Part shown: positions 15,905 to 24,178 of the stretch, piece by piece
How positions within the stretch are numbered: the stretch's first letter is position 1
How the letters are laid out: each line of letters starts with the position of its first letter
Assembly: GCF_001005295.1 (NCBI RefSeq)
Contig: NZ_LBMK01000002.1
Coordinates: forward strand, 302,879 to 366,878
Source of the DNA: Streptomyces yangpuensis
GTDB taxonomy: Bacteria > Actinomycetota > Actinomycetes > Streptomycetales > Streptomycetaceae
Direction: 5' to 3'
DNA length: 64,000 nucleotides
Position numbers and translations under genes: made by a program
Notes under the pieces: generated by a model
Told to the model about the DNA's origin: nothing
The model's input: the letters and a program-made list of their open reading frames with translations, nothing else
Databases searched by the model: none

Positions 15905-16582
15905 GTGCTCCACCTCGCCTCACCCGTCGGCCCCCTCACGCCCGGTCCCGTCCGGGCGTGGCGGGGCCTGTGGTCGCTGCTGCGCCGCGAGCGTTCCCCC
16001 GCCCCGCGGGTGGCGCCGCGGCCGTACGGTCCTGCGTACGCCTCCTCGTACGGGACCCCGCACGCCCCCGGCCACCCGGGCGGCGACGACCCGAAGCCGC
16101 CCACCGTCACCGAGCTGTACCACGCGCACCGGCTGGGCATGGTCCGGCTGGCGGTGCTGCTCGTCGACGACCTGGCCACCGCCGAGGACGTGGTCCAGGA
16201 CGCCTTCACCGCCCTGTACCGGCGCCACGGGGAGCGGATCACCGAGGTCGACAACGCCCTCGGCTACCTGCGCACCTCGGTCGTCAACACCGCGCGCTCC
16301 GTCCTGCGCCGCAGACGCACCATGCGGGCCTGGACCCCACCGCCCGCTGTCGACATGCCGTCCGCCGAGGACCACGTGGTCCTGGACGAGGCGCACCGTG
16401 AGGTGCTCGCCGCGCTCGCACGGCTGACACCCCGCCGCCGGCAGGTCCTCGTACTGCGCTACTGGGCCGACCTCGGCGAGGCGGAGATCGCGGCCACCCT
16501 GGGGATCAGCAGGGGAGCGGTGAAGTCCAACGCGAGCCGCGGCCTGGACGCGCTGGAACGGAATCTGGAGGGACGGATATGA
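15905..16582 (+). CDS. SigE-family ECF sigma factor
   Basis: 225-aa RNA polymerase sigma factor. Residues 1-60 are a Pro/Arg-rich lead. Region 2 spans about 65-130 (YHAHRLGMVRLAVLLVDDLATAEDVVQDAFTALYRRHG), then region 4 (LTPRRRQVLVLRYWADLGEAEIAATLGISRGAVKSNASRGLDALERNL), the SigE-type signature of actinobacteria. The start is GTG 15905, with TGAGGAA overlapping the stop of the upstream gene. Overlaps the next gene by 4 bp (ATGA), so translation is probably coupled. Confidence 0.92.
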   Translation: MLHLASPVGPLTPGPVRAWRGLWSLLRRERSPAPRVAPRPYGPAYASSYGTPHAPGHPGGDDPKPPTVTELYHAHRLGMVRLAVLLVDDLATAEDVVQDAFTALYRRHGERITEVDNALGYLRTSVVNTARSVLRRRRTMRAWTPPPAVDMPSAEDHVVLDEAHREVLAALARLTPRRRQVLVLRYWADLGEAEIAATLGISRGAVKSNASRGLDALERNLEGRI

Positions 16583-17109
16583 CGCCCGACGGCGAACGCC
16601 TCGGTGACCGCCTGGGTGAACACCCGGGCGAGCGCCCCGTGGAGCGCAGGCTGCGCCGGGCGCTCGACGCGCGGGCCGACAGCATCGACGTGCGCCGGCT
16701 GCGCCCGGCGAGCCCGCCGGGAGCACGGGCCGGACGGCGGCCGATGCAGAGGCTGCGGCGGTTCGCGCTGCCCCTCGCGGGTCTGGTGGCGGCTGCGGCC
16801 GCCGGGATCGGATACCTGCTGTTCGCCGCGGAAGCGGAGCCCGGTCCCCAGCTGCCCGCCACTCCGCCGCAGGTCACGGCCCCGGGCCCGGCCACCGGCT
16901 CACCGCCGTCGCCCTCGCCGGGGCGGCCGAGCCCGACCCCGAGCGTGGATCCGTCGTCGAGCCCGTCCGGGTTCCGGGCGCCCGACCGGTCGGCGAGCCC
17001 GTCGGCGCAGGCCTCCCCCTCGCGGCCGGGATCGGCGACGCCGTCACGCAGCTCGTCCGGCACCCCGGGCGCGGCGGTCACGTCGTCCCCGCCGCCCACC
17101 GGCCGGTAA
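16579..17109 (+). CDS. Single-pass membrane protein, candidate sigma partner
   Basis: 176-aa protein: a cytoplasmic Arg-rich N-terminus (residues 1-55, ERRLRRALDARADSIDVRRLRP), one transmembrane helix (about 58-78, FALPLAGLVAAAAAGIGYLLF) and an outer Ser/Pro-rich tail of about 95 residues. No ZAS zinc motif is present, so it is not a classical anti-sigma factor. The ATGA overlap with the sigma gene and the topology make a regulator or sensor role plausible (inference). Confidence 0.8.
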   Translation: MTPDGERLGDRLGEHPGERPVERRLRRALDARADSIDVRRLRPASPPGARAGRRPMQRLRRFALPLAGLVAAAAAGIGYLLFAAEAEPGPQLPATPPQVTAPGPATGSPPSPSPGRPSPTPSVDPSSSPSGFRAPDRSASPSAQASPSRPGSATPSRSSSGTPGAAVTSSPPPTGR

Positions 17110-17115
17110 CGGACG

Positions 17116-17153
17116 CCGTCGTGCGGACCGGCTCCGACCGGTCCGCACGACGG
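17116..17153. terminator. Bidirectional terminator hairpin
   Basis: 16-bp perfect stem (17116-17131 with 17138-17153; arm CCGTCGTGCGGACCGG) with a 6-nt loop, between the ends of the sigma operon and the convergent MarR gene. Confidence 0.8.
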
Positions 17154-17164
17154 GTCCCGGGGGC

Positions 17165-17620
17165 TCAGGACTTGCGCAGGTTCTCCACGGCCACGACCAG
17201 GGGGGCCAGTTCCGGATTGCCCGCGGCCTCGTCGAGGGCCTCGCGCAGGGCGGCGTCGTTGGTGGGGCGGGCGGCGGCCAGCAGGGCCAGGCCGGACTCG
17301 CTCACGTCGGTGTAGATGCCGCGCCGGTCGGTGTCGCAGATGTAGCGGTTGAGCAGGCCGCGGTCCTCCAGTCTGCTGACCAGCCGGGTCGTCGCGCTCT
17401 GGCTGAGCACCACCGAGTCGGCGACCTGGTGCATCCGCAGGTGCCCGCCCGGCCCGTCGTGCTGCCGGCTCAGGACGTCGAGCAGTGAGTACTCGCGCAC
17501 GCTGAGGCCGTGCCCGGCCTGCAGGGCCCGTTCGATGTGGGCCTCGATCCGGCCGTGCAGGAGCGAGAGGGCACACCAGCCCTGGGAGAGGGCGGTGAGC
17601 GCGCTGTCCGTGGCCGTCAT
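17165..17620 (-). CDS. MarR-family regulator
   Basis: 151-aa winged-helix regulator: SVREYSLLDVLSRQHDGPGGHLRMHQVADSVVLSQSATTRLVSRLEDRGLLNRYICDTDRRGIYTDVSESG is the canonical MarR HTH and beta wing (residues 40-110), flanked by dimerisation helices. Divergent from an MFS exporter gene, the usual MarR arrangement for a drug-sensing repressor. A direct-repeat array lies between them. Start ATG 17620, with GGAG upstream. Confidence 0.92.
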   Translation of the reverse strand: MTATDSALTALSQGWCALSLLHGRIEAHIERALQAGHGLSVREYSLLDVLSRQHDGPGGHLRMHQVADSVVLSQSATTRLVSRLEDRGLLNRYICDTDRRGIYTDVSESGLALLAAARPTNDAALREALDEAAGNPELAPLVVAVENLRKS

Positions 17621-17686
17621 GGGCTCCTCCATCGAAGCGTCGCAGCATGCCGTGCGGGCGTGTGACCACCAGGATATGCCACCTCC

Positions 17687-17723
17687 GCAATAGCCCGCGC
17701 TTGCAAATATCCCGCGTCTGCAA
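17687..17723. promoter_or_regulatory. Probable MarR operator array
   Basis: GCAA recurs at 17687, 17703 and 17720, the first two copies being followed by A/T-rich bases and CCCGCG (GCAATAGCCCGCG, GCAAATATCCCGCG). TTGCA at 17701 and TGCAA at 17719 also form an inverted repeat. It is the only AT-rich stretch between the divergent MarR and MFS genes. Confidence 0.5.
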
Positions 17724-17812
17724 TTAATGTGGACGCACGTAAGCGGCGGCAGCATCGATGAGCTCGGGCCGCAGCCCCCCGCACCACCACCTCCCTGAAG
17801 GGCACCCTCCCC

Positions 17813-19042
17813 ATGCCTCTCGCACTTCTCGCCCTCGCCGTCGGGGCCTTCGGGATCGGCACCACCGAATTCGTGATCATGGGCCTGCTCCCCGAGGTCG
17901 CCGCCGACTACGGCGTCTCGATCCCCACCGCCGGCTTCCTGGTCACCGGCTACGCCCTCGGCGTCGTCCTCGGCGCGCCCCTCATGACCGTGCTCGGCAC
18001 CCGCATCCCCCGCAAGCGCATGCTGATGCTGCTCATGGGCCTCTTCATCGCCGGCAACGTGCTCTCCGCGCTCGCCCCCGCCTTCGGCGTCATGCTCGCG
18101 GGCCGCGTCGTCGCCTCGCTCGCCCACGGCGCCTTCTTCGGCATCGGCGCGGTCGTCGCCGCCGAGCTCGTCGCCCCCGAGAAGAAGGCCGGCGCCATCG
18201 CCATGATGTTCACCGGCCTGACCGTGGCCAACGTCGTCGGCGTCCCCCTCGGCACCCTCGTCGGACAGACCCTCGGCTGGCGCGTCACCTTCCTGATCGT
18301 CGCCGCGCTCGGCGTCGCCGGCCTGCTCGGCATCGCCCGCCTCGTCCCCGAGCTGCCCAGGCCCGCGGGCGGCGTGCGCATCCGCCGCGAACTCGCCGCC
18401 TTCCGCAACGTCCAGGTACTGCTCGCGATGGCCATGACCGTCCTCGGCTTCGGCGGCGTCTTCGCGGCGATCACCTACATCACGCCGATGATGACCGACG
18501 TCGCCGGATTCGCGGACTCCTCCGTCACCTGGCTGCTCGTCCTCTTCGGCCTCGGCATGGTCGCCGGCAACCTCATCGGCGGCCGCTACGCCGACCGCGC
18601 CCTGATGCCCATGCTCTACGTGTCCCTGGCGGCCCTCGCGGTCACCCTCGCCGTCTTCACCCTCACCGCCCACAGCAAGGCCGGCGCCGCCGTCACCGTC
18701 GTCCTGATCGGCGCCCTCGGCTTCGCGACCGTGCCCCCGCTCCAGAAGCGCGTCCTCGACCAGGCCGCCGGGGCGCCCACCCTGGCCTCCGCCGTCAACA
18801 TCGGCGCCTTCAACCTCGGCAACGCCCTCGCCGCCTGGCTCGGCGGCCTCGTGATCGCCGCCGGCCTCGGCTGGACCGCCCCCAACTGGGTGGGCGCCGC
18901 GCTCGCCGCCTCGGCCCTGGTGCTGGCCCTCGTCTCCGGCGCCCTGGAACGCCGTACGGCCGGACGCGCCGCCCCCGCCGGCCGGGTGGTCGCCGCCGCC
19001 GAGGCCCGTGCGACGACCGCTGCCGCACCCGCCCACCACTGA
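17813..19042 (+). CDS. MFS efflux transporter, AraJ/Cml type
   Basis: 409-aa twelve-helix major-facilitator antiporter. The N-terminus LALAVGAFGIGTTEFVIMGLLPEVAADYGVSIPTAG is the signature of the arabinose-efflux/chloramphenicol-exporter (DHA1) group, and the TM2-TM3 loop motif is GTRIPRKRMLML. It probably exports a small toxic compound; the substrate is not known. It is followed after 42 nt by the HbpS-like gene, likely the same operon, under control of the divergent MarR protein. Confidence 0.92.
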   Translation: MPLALLALAVGAFGIGTTEFVIMGLLPEVAADYGVSIPTAGFLVTGYALGVVLGAPLMTVLGTRIPRKRMLMLLMGLFIAGNVLSALAPAFGVMLAGRVVASLAHGAFFGIGAVVAAELVAPEKKAGAIAMMFTGLTVANVVGVPLGTLVGQTLGWRVTFLIVAALGVAGLLGIARLVPELPRPAGGVRIRRELAAFRNVQVLLAMAMTVLGFGGVFAAITYITPMMTDVAGFADSSVTWLLVLFGLGMVAGNLIGGRYADRALMPMLYVSLAALAVTLAVFTLTAHSKAGAAVTVVLIGALGFATVPPLQKRVLDQAAGAPTLASAVNIGAFNLGNALAAWLGGLVIAAGLGWTAPNWVGAALAASALVLALVSGALERRTAGRAAPAGRVVAAAEARATTAAAPAHH

Positions 19043-19084
19043 CCTCTCCTCCCCGTACACCCCCCCCCGCAAGGAGAAACCCGT

Positions 19085-19513
19085 ATGTCCACCGCCATCC
19101 GCACCGCAGTCGTTCCCCTGACCACCGAGGACGCCGAGCTCCTCGTCGCCGTCGCCACGTCCGCCGCCGAGGCGGCCGGAGCCACCGTCAGCGTCACCGT
19201 CCTCGACGCCGGCGGCCACCTGCTGGCCTTCCGCCGTGACGACCGGGCCGTGCTCATCTCCGGCGAGACCAGCACCCGCAAGGCCTACACGGCCCTGCAG
19301 CTGAACGCGCCCACCGCCGACCTGGCCGACGCGGTCCGGCCCGAGGGCCCCTTCCACACGCTGCCCACGGCCCTCGACCGCCCCCTGCTGTTCATCGCGG
19401 GCGGCCTGCCCGTCCACCGCGACGGCCGCCTCATCGGCGCCGTGGGCGTCGGCGGCGGCGCCCCCGAGCAGGACCACGCGTTCGCCACCGCCGCCCGCGA
19501 CGCCCTGGTCTGA
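19085..19513 (+). CDS. HbpS/GlcG-like heme-binding domain protein
   Basis: 142-aa protein of the DUF336 (GlcG/HbpS) family: TTEDAELLVAVATSAAEAAGATVSVTVLDAGGHLLAFRRDDRA, STRKAYTALQLNAPT, GGLPVHRDGRLIGAVGVGGGAPEQDHAFATAARDAL. In Streptomyces reticuli, HbpS binds heme and senses redox stress outside the cell, but this copy has no signal peptide and is probably cytoplasmic. AAGGAG precedes the ATG. Confidence 0.9.
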   Translation: MSTAIRTAVVPLTTEDAELLVAVATSAAEAAGATVSVTVLDAGGHLLAFRRDDRAVLISGETSTRKAYTALQLNAPTADLADAVRPEGPFHTLPTALDRPLLFIAGGLPVHRDGRLIGAVGVGGGAPEQDHAFATAARDALV

Positions 19514-19530
19514 GCCCCGCCGGGTCGCGG

Positions 19531-19572
19531 GCCCGTGTCCCCCGTGCCACGTTGGGTACGGGGGACACGGGC
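19531..19572. terminator. Stem-loop abutting the GH20 start codon
   Basis: 15-bp perfect stem (19531-19545 with 19558-19572; arm GCCCGTGTCCCCCGT), 12-nt loop. It follows the HbpS-like gene as a terminator would, but its right arm ends 2 nt before the ATG at 19575 and contains the only Shine-Dalgarno-like bases (GGGGGA) for that gene. Confidence 0.65.
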
Positions 19573-19574
19573 AC

Positions 19575-21200
19575 ATGATGCGGAAACCGAAGCGGCACAG
19601 GAGGGTCCACACCATCGCGACGGCAGGTGTCGCCGCGCTGGTCACCCTTGCCCTCCCCGGCTGCACGGCCGCCTCCGACGAGGTGCGCGCCCCCGCCCCC
19701 ACGACCCCGGCCGCCTCCGGTCCGACCACCGCCCCGGCGCCGGCGGCCCCCACCCCGCCGGCCCCGTCTCCCAGCTACGCCCTGTCCACCGCCCCGCGCA
19801 CCATCCCGGCCGTACGGGAACACGAACCGGCCCGCGGCCCCGGCTGGAAGCCCGCCCCCCAGGCACGGGTGGTCGTCGCCCAGGACGACACCGCCGCCCT
19901 CTCCGACGAGGCCCGGCTCCTTGCCGGGGAACTGGGCCTCCAGTACGGCGAGGCTGCGGCCCCCCGCGCGGGCGACGTGGAGCTCTCGGTGGAAGGCACG
20001 GGCACGTCCGAGTCGTACACCCTCACCGTCAAGGACGGCCGCGTCCGCATCAACGGCTCCGACGAGGCCGGCGTCTTCTACGGCACCCGCACCCTCAAAC
20101 AGGCCGTACGCTCCTCCGGCTCGGCCCCCGAGGGCACCGTGCGCGACGCCCCGGCCAAACCCCAGCGCGGCCTCAACCTCGACATAGCGCGCAAGCACTT
20201 CACACCCGACTGGATCAAGAACCGGCTGCGCGAGATGGCCGACCTCAAGCTCAACCAGCTCGGCCTGCACTTCTCCGACGACCAGGCCTTCCGGATCCAG
20301 TCCGACAGCCACCCCGAGATCGTCTCCACACCGCACCTCACCAAGGCGCAGGTACGCGACATCACGGCGCTCGCCTCCCGGCTGCACATCACCGTGGTCC
20401 CGGAGATCGACTCGCCCGGGCACCTCGGCGCGGTGCTGCGCGCCCACCCCGACCTGCAACTGCGGGACGTGAACGGCAGGGCCGTCAAGGGCGCGGTGGA
20501 CATATCCAAGCCGGCCTCGGCCAAGCTGATCGACGACCTGCTGCGCGAGTACCGGCCGCTCTTCCCCGGCGGGGCCTGGCACCTCGGCGCCGACGAGTAC
20601 CAGGCACTGGTCGTCCGCGACCCGCAGGCCTCCTTCCCCCAGCTCGCCCGGGCCGCCCAGGAGCGCTACGGACCCTCCGCGCGCGTGCAGGACCTGGCCA
20701 CCGGCTGGCTGAACGACCGGGCCGACGTGGTCCGCCCCTCGGGGAAGGCGCTCAAGGCGTGGAACGACGGCTTCTTCGCCGGCGGGGTGACCGACGCGGC
20801 CAAGGACATCCAGGTCGAGTACTGGACCGGCAAGGAGATAGGCGCCCGTCCGCCGCTGGAGTACCTGCGCGAGGGCCGCAGGCTCGTGAACCTCAACGAC
20901 GAGTACCTGTACTACGTGCTCGGCGAGCCGAACCAGTTCACCTACCCCACCGGCCGGCGGATCTACGAGCAGTGGACCCCGCTGGTCCTGCGCGGCACCA
21001 CCCCCGTGCCCGCCTCCTACGACGGCCAGATCCTCGGCGGCCGCCTCGCCGTCTGGGCCGACCTGTCCGGCGCACAGACCCAGGACCAGGTGGCGGCCGG
21101 CATCCGGATGCCGCTGGCCGCGCTCTCGCAGAAGGTCTGGGACGCGCGGACGCCCCAGATGTCCTGGGCCGACTTCCAGGCCCTGGCCGGACGGCTCTGA
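19575..21200 (+). CDS. GH20 beta-N-acetylhexosaminidase lipoprotein
   Basis: 541-aa surface lipoprotein (signal peptide with lipobox LALPGC, Cys near residue 30, followed by an Ala/Pro linker). Residues about 90-175 are the GH20b accessory domain. The GH20 barrel follows (GLNLDIARKHFTPDWIKNRLREMADLKLNQLGLHFSDDQAF, VVPEIDSPGH), with the catalytic Asp-Glu pair in HLGADEY near residue 338. It removes terminal GlcNAc from chito-oligosaccharides or peptidoglycan fragments, complementing the chitinase at 1.2 kb. A tandem ATG at 19575/19578 starts it. Confidence 0.93.
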   Translation: MMRKPKRHRRVHTIATAGVAALVTLALPGCTAASDEVRAPAPTTPAASGPTTAPAPAAPTPPAPSPSYALSTAPRTIPAVREHEPARGPGWKPAPQARVVVAQDDTAALSDEARLLAGELGLQYGEAAAPRAGDVELSVEGTGTSESYTLTVKDGRVRINGSDEAGVFYGTRTLKQAVRSSGSAPEGTVRDAPAKPQRGLNLDIARKHFTPDWIKNRLREMADLKLNQLGLHFSDDQAFRIQSDSHPEIVSTPHLTKAQVRDITALASRLHITVVPEIDSPGHLGAVLRAHPDLQLRDVNGRAVKGAVDISKPASAKLIDDLLREYRPLFPGGAWHLGADEYQALVVRDPQASFPQLARAAQERYGPSARVQDLATGWLNDRADVVRPSGKALKAWNDGFFAGGVTDAAKDIQVEYWTGKEIGARPPLEYLREGRRLVNLNDEYLYYVLGEPNQFTYPTGRRIYEQWTPLVLRGTTPVPASYDGQILGGRLAVWADLSGAQTQDQVAAGIRMPLAALSQKVWDARTPQMSWADFQALAGRL

Positions 21201-21244
21201 GCTCCCGGTACCGAGCTGCCGCCCCGCCCTCCGCGCTCCTGCGC

Positions 21245-21547
21245 TCAGCCCTCCCGGTGGCGCCCGGGCCGTCCGCGGCCGGCGGCCCACCGGACGGCCT
21301 GCGGCAGCGCCGTGGCCACCGTCAGGGTCAAGGCGGCTGCGCAGCCCCAGAGCAGGGGCTCGGAGACGGTGGCCGACGCCGCGGTGAACAGCGCCACCGT
21401 CACCACGCCCCACACCCCGGCCCAGGCGGCGCGGCGGCGCCGGCGCCCCGACCGCAGCATGCGGTCGAGGGCGCGGTCGGTCCTCAGTTCTGCCTCGATC
21501 GCGGAGAGGACGCGCTGCTCGCGATCGGAAAGGCCGGCTCCGTCCAT
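21245..21547 (-). CDS. DUF3040 membrane protein
   Basis: 100-aa actinobacterial DUF3040 protein: N-terminal LSDREQRVLSAIEAELRTDRALDRML (cytoplasmic helical motif), then two transmembrane segments (AAWAGVWGVVTVALFTAASATV and LLWGCAAALTLTVATALPQAV) and a short basic tail. Role unknown; some members are controlled during development. GGAGGTG lies upstream of the ATG. Confidence 0.9.
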   Translation of the reverse strand: MDGAGLSDREQRVLSAIEAELRTDRALDRMLRSGRRRRRAAWAGVWGVVTVALFTAASATVSEPLLWGCAAALTLTVATALPQAVRWAAGRGRPGRHREG

Positions 21548-21671
21548 CACGGGACACCTCCGCGGGCTGCCGCCGCCGGGCGCGGACCGCAGCCTGTGGC
21601 CTGCGAAATACCCGGCCTGACGCGCGTCAACCCCCGGAGGCCGCCTGGGCCCTGCCGGCCGCCGTCCGGCG

Positions 21672-22496
21672 TCACCAGATGGCGTCGACCCACTCCGGGT
21701 GGTCGATGAACGGGTTGCGGTTGTGCTGGTACGTGTCGAATATGACCTGGTTGCGGCGCTGCTCGAAGGCGTCCGGCGGGTCCATCCGGTTCCACTGCTT
21801 CAGCAGGCTGATCCTGCCGAACAGCGGGGCCGAGCCGTTGTTGACCCTGTCGTTCATCTCCAGGTCCGCGAAGCCGTCGCCGCCGTCGTAGCGGACGGCC
21901 ATGTAGAGCAGCATGCGCGCGACGTCGCCCTTGACCGCGTCCCGCGGCTCGAAGGAGTCGGCGTCGGTCCGGCTGCCCGGTGCCTCGGAGACGGGGCTGC
22001 CGCCCAGGTCGAAGTCCTTGTTGCCGCGGGTGCTGTTGACGGTGACGTCCTCGGGCCGCAGGTGGTGCAGGTCGGTGCCCGGGCCGGTGGCGGTACCGAA
22101 GTCGCCGTGGCTCTTGGCCCAGACGTGCTCGCGGTTCCAGTCGTTGGCCCCGCCGCCGTTCGTCGCCTTGGACTGCGAGCGGCCGGAGTAGACGAGGATG
22201 ACGTTGTTCGGGTTCGCGGGGTCCTGGTCGGTCACCTTCAGGGCGTTCCAGACGCCGTCGTAGGACACCTTGGACTGCGACTTGATGATGTCGTGCAGGG
22301 CCGTCTTCAGCGCGGCCCCGGTCTTGCCCTCGGCGGGCGCGTAGTACGCGTCGTACGAGGCGGCCGCGGCCGGGGCGGCTGCGGGGGTCCGGGGCGCCGC
22401 CGTGTCCTGCCGGGCGGCGGACGCGGCCGCCGGCACGGCGAACAGGGAGACGGCGGCGAGTCCGGCCGCCCAGGGGGTCAGGCGCGAGATTCTCAT
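21672..22496 (-). CDS. Secreted endonuclease I (EndA/NucM type)
   Basis: 274-aa extracellular nuclease of the beta-beta-alpha-metal endonuclease I family. Signal peptide at residues 1-28. The catalytic region is WNREHVWAKSHG (general-base His) with TDLHHLRPEDVTVNSTRGNKDFD supplying the metal-binding His and Asn (about 120-163). C-terminal RMLLYMAVRYDGG and WNRMDPPDAFEQRRNQVIFDTYQHNRNPFIDHPEWVDAIW are typical. It degrades external DNA or RNA for nutrient use. Monocistronic. Confidence 0.93.
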   Translation of the reverse strand: MRISRLTPWAAGLAAVSLFAVPAAASAARQDTAAPRTPAAAPAAAASYDAYYAPAEGKTGAALKTALHDIIKSQSKVSYDGVWNALKVTDQDPANPNNVILVYSGRSQSKATNGGGANDWNREHVWAKSHGDFGTATGPGTDLHHLRPEDVTVNSTRGNKDFDLGGSPVSEAPGSRTDADSFEPRDAVKGDVARMLLYMAVRYDGGDGFADLEMNDRVNNGSAPLFGRISLLKQWNRMDPPDAFEQRRNQVIFDTYQHNRNPFIDHPEWVDAIW

Positions 22497-22713
22497 CGGG
22501 TGGGGGGTACCTCTCCGTACGCACCGTCCCCGCCCGGGGAATCGGCGGGGGATCAGGTGGCGGCACGAGGATGGCATTGTCATGTGCCCATCAGGCAAAA
22601 AACATGTGTCGGGGACGTGGAAGCCAGGGTGTGCGACCCGATGACCGCGGGCAGGGTAGCGATGGCCCCCGAGGGGCCGCCCCGACCGTGAACGGCCTTG
22701 TCTGGAGCAGCCC

Positions 22714-23280
22714 ATGGCAGTGAAGATCCTCATCGTGACCGGCGACGCGGCCGAATCGCTGGAGGTGCTGTATCCGTACCAGCGTCTGCGCGAGGAGGGG
22801 TACGAGGTCCACATCGCGGCGCCGCAGGTGAAGAAGCTGCGGTTCGTGGTCCACGACTTCGAGGAGGGGTTCGACACCTACACCGAGAAGCCCGGCTACA
22901 CCTGGCCGGCCGATCTGGCCTTCACGGACGTGGTCACGGAGGACTACGCGGCCCTCGTCGTCCCCGGCGGCCGGGCGCCCGAGTACCTGCGCAACGACCC
23001 CGAGGTGCGGCGGATCCTGGCCGCCTTCGCCGAAGCGGACAAGCCGATCGCGCAGATCTGCCACGGCCCGCTGATCACCGCCGCGGCCGGGAGCCTGGCC
23101 GGGCGCAAGGTGACCGCGTACCCGGCGCTGGAGCTGGACATGAAGGCCGCGGGCGCCGAGTTCGAGGACTCCGAGACGGTGGTCGACGGCACCCTGGTCT
23201 CGGCCAGGGCGTGGCCCGACCACTCGCGCTGGATGCGGGAGTTCCTGACCGTGCTGCGCGGCAAGGCCCCCGTGGTCTGA
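22714..23280 (+). CDS. DJ-1/PfpI superfamily protein
   Basis: 188-aa class I glutamine amidotransferase-like protein. ILIVTGDAAESLEVLYPYQRLREEGYEVHIAAP gives the N-terminal Rossmann-like half with the conserved Glu. The nucleophile elbow is AQICHGP (Cys near residue 114), with LVVPGGRAPEYLR before it. Family members are glyoxalase III/deglycase, protease-like or hydratase enzymes; the activity cannot be fixed. GGAG about 8 nt before the ATG. Confidence 0.92.
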   Translation: MAVKILIVTGDAAESLEVLYPYQRLREEGYEVHIAAPQVKKLRFVVHDFEEGFDTYTEKPGYTWPADLAFTDVVTEDYAALVVPGGRAPEYLRNDPEVRRILAAFAEADKPIAQICHGPLITAAAGSLAGRKVTAYPALELDMKAAGAEFEDSETVVDGTLVSARAWPDHSRWMREFLTVLRGKAPVV

Positions 23281-23322
23281 CCGGCGCGCCCCGGGTCCTT
23301 GGCCGGGCGGGAACGCGCGGGC

Positions 23323-23352
23323 GGCCGTGACCCTTGCCCCAGGGTCACGGCC
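23323..23352. terminator. Bidirectional terminator hairpin
   Basis: 12-bp perfect stem (23323-23334 with 23341-23352; arm GGCCGTGACCCT), 6-nt loop, between the convergent PfpI and binding-protein genes. Confidence 0.8.
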
Positions 23353-23368
23353 ACCCGTTCCGCGTGCG

Positions 23369-24178
23369 TCAGCCGGTGGTGATCGCCGGCGCCGGGTCGT
23401 ACTTGTAGTTCGGGCCGAAGTTCTTCTTCACGGCCGCTTCCCAGGACCCGTCCTGGACCATCTTCTTCAGCGCGTCGTTGATCTTGCGCTGGAGTTCCTT
23501 CTCGCCCTTCTTGACGCCGATGCCGTAGTTCTCGTTGCTGAGGCTCTGGCCGGTCAGCTTGAACTTGCCCTCGTTCCCCTTGCGGGCGGCGTACCCGGCC
23601 AGGATCGCGTTGTCCGTGGTCATGGCGTCGACGCGGCCCTCCTGAAGGGCGACGACGCAGTCCGAGTACCCGGCGAGTTCGAGCAGGGCCGCCTTGGGCG
23701 CGAGGTTCTTCTTGAGGTTCTCGGCGGACGTGGAACCCGAGACCGAGCACATCGTCTTGGAGTTGAGGTCCTCGGCCTTGGTGATGGAGGTGTCGTCGGC
23801 ACGGGTCAGCAGGTCCTGGTGGGCCACGAAATACGGGCCGGCGAAGTCGACCTTCTCCTTGCGCTTCTCGTTGATCGAGTAGCTCGCGACGACGAATTCG
23901 ACCTCGTTGTACTGCAGCAGCAGTTCGCGGTCGTTGCTGAGGACCTGCTTGAACTCGATCTGCTCCGGCTTGTAGCCGAGCTCCTTGGCCACGTAGGTGG
24001 CGACATCCACGTCGAAACCGGAGAAGACGCCGCCGGTCTCCCGCATGCCGATACCCGGCTGGTCGAACTTGATACCGATGGGAAGGGTCCCCTGGTCCTC
24101 TTCTCCACCGCCGCACCCGGTGGCGGTCAGGGCGAGGGCGATCACTGCGGCGACCGCGCCGGCCTGGGGAACCTTCAT
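23369..24178 (-). CDS. Amino-acid ABC transporter binding lipoprotein
   Basis: 269-aa solute-binding protein of the glutamate/polar amino-acid family (SBP_bac_3). The lipobox is LTATGC (Cys near 22). Family blocks: GIKFDQPGIGMRE, GGVFSGFDVDVATYVAKELGY, YSINEKRKEKVDFAGPYFVAHQDLL, GRVDAMTTDNAILAGYA. It resembles GluB of actinobacterial glutamate importers. No permease or ATPase gene is adjacent, so it is an orphan that must share a transporter encoded elsewhere or act as a receptor. Confidence 0.92.
   Translation of the reverse strand: MKVPQAGAVAAVIALALTATGCGGGEEDQGTLPIGIKFDQPGIGMRETGGVFSGFDVDVATYVAKELGYKPEQIEFKQVLSNDRELLLQYNEVEFVVASYSINEKRKEKVDFAGPYFVAHQDLLTRADDTSITKAEDLNSKTMCSVSGSTSAENLKKNLAPKAALLELAGYSDCVVALQEGRVDAMTTDNAILAGYAARKGNEGKFKLTGQSLSNENYGIGVKKGEKELQRKINDALKKMVQDGSWEAAVKKNFGPNYKYDPAPAITTG

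Noticed and set aside
16579..17109. Classical zinc anti-sigma factor
   Set aside because: Position fits, but the H-x3-C-x2-C ZAS motif is absent, so it is listed only as a membrane partner candidate.
17165..19753. 862-codon minus-strand open frame
   Set aside because: Only its first 151 codons (MarR) are real. The rest is antisense to the MFS and HbpS-like genes and has Gly/Asp/Glu-rich composition from GC bias.
19431..21709. Long overlapping frames on both strands across the GH20 gene
   Set aside because: GC-driven shadows; the GH20 frame has the lipobox and catalytic motifs.
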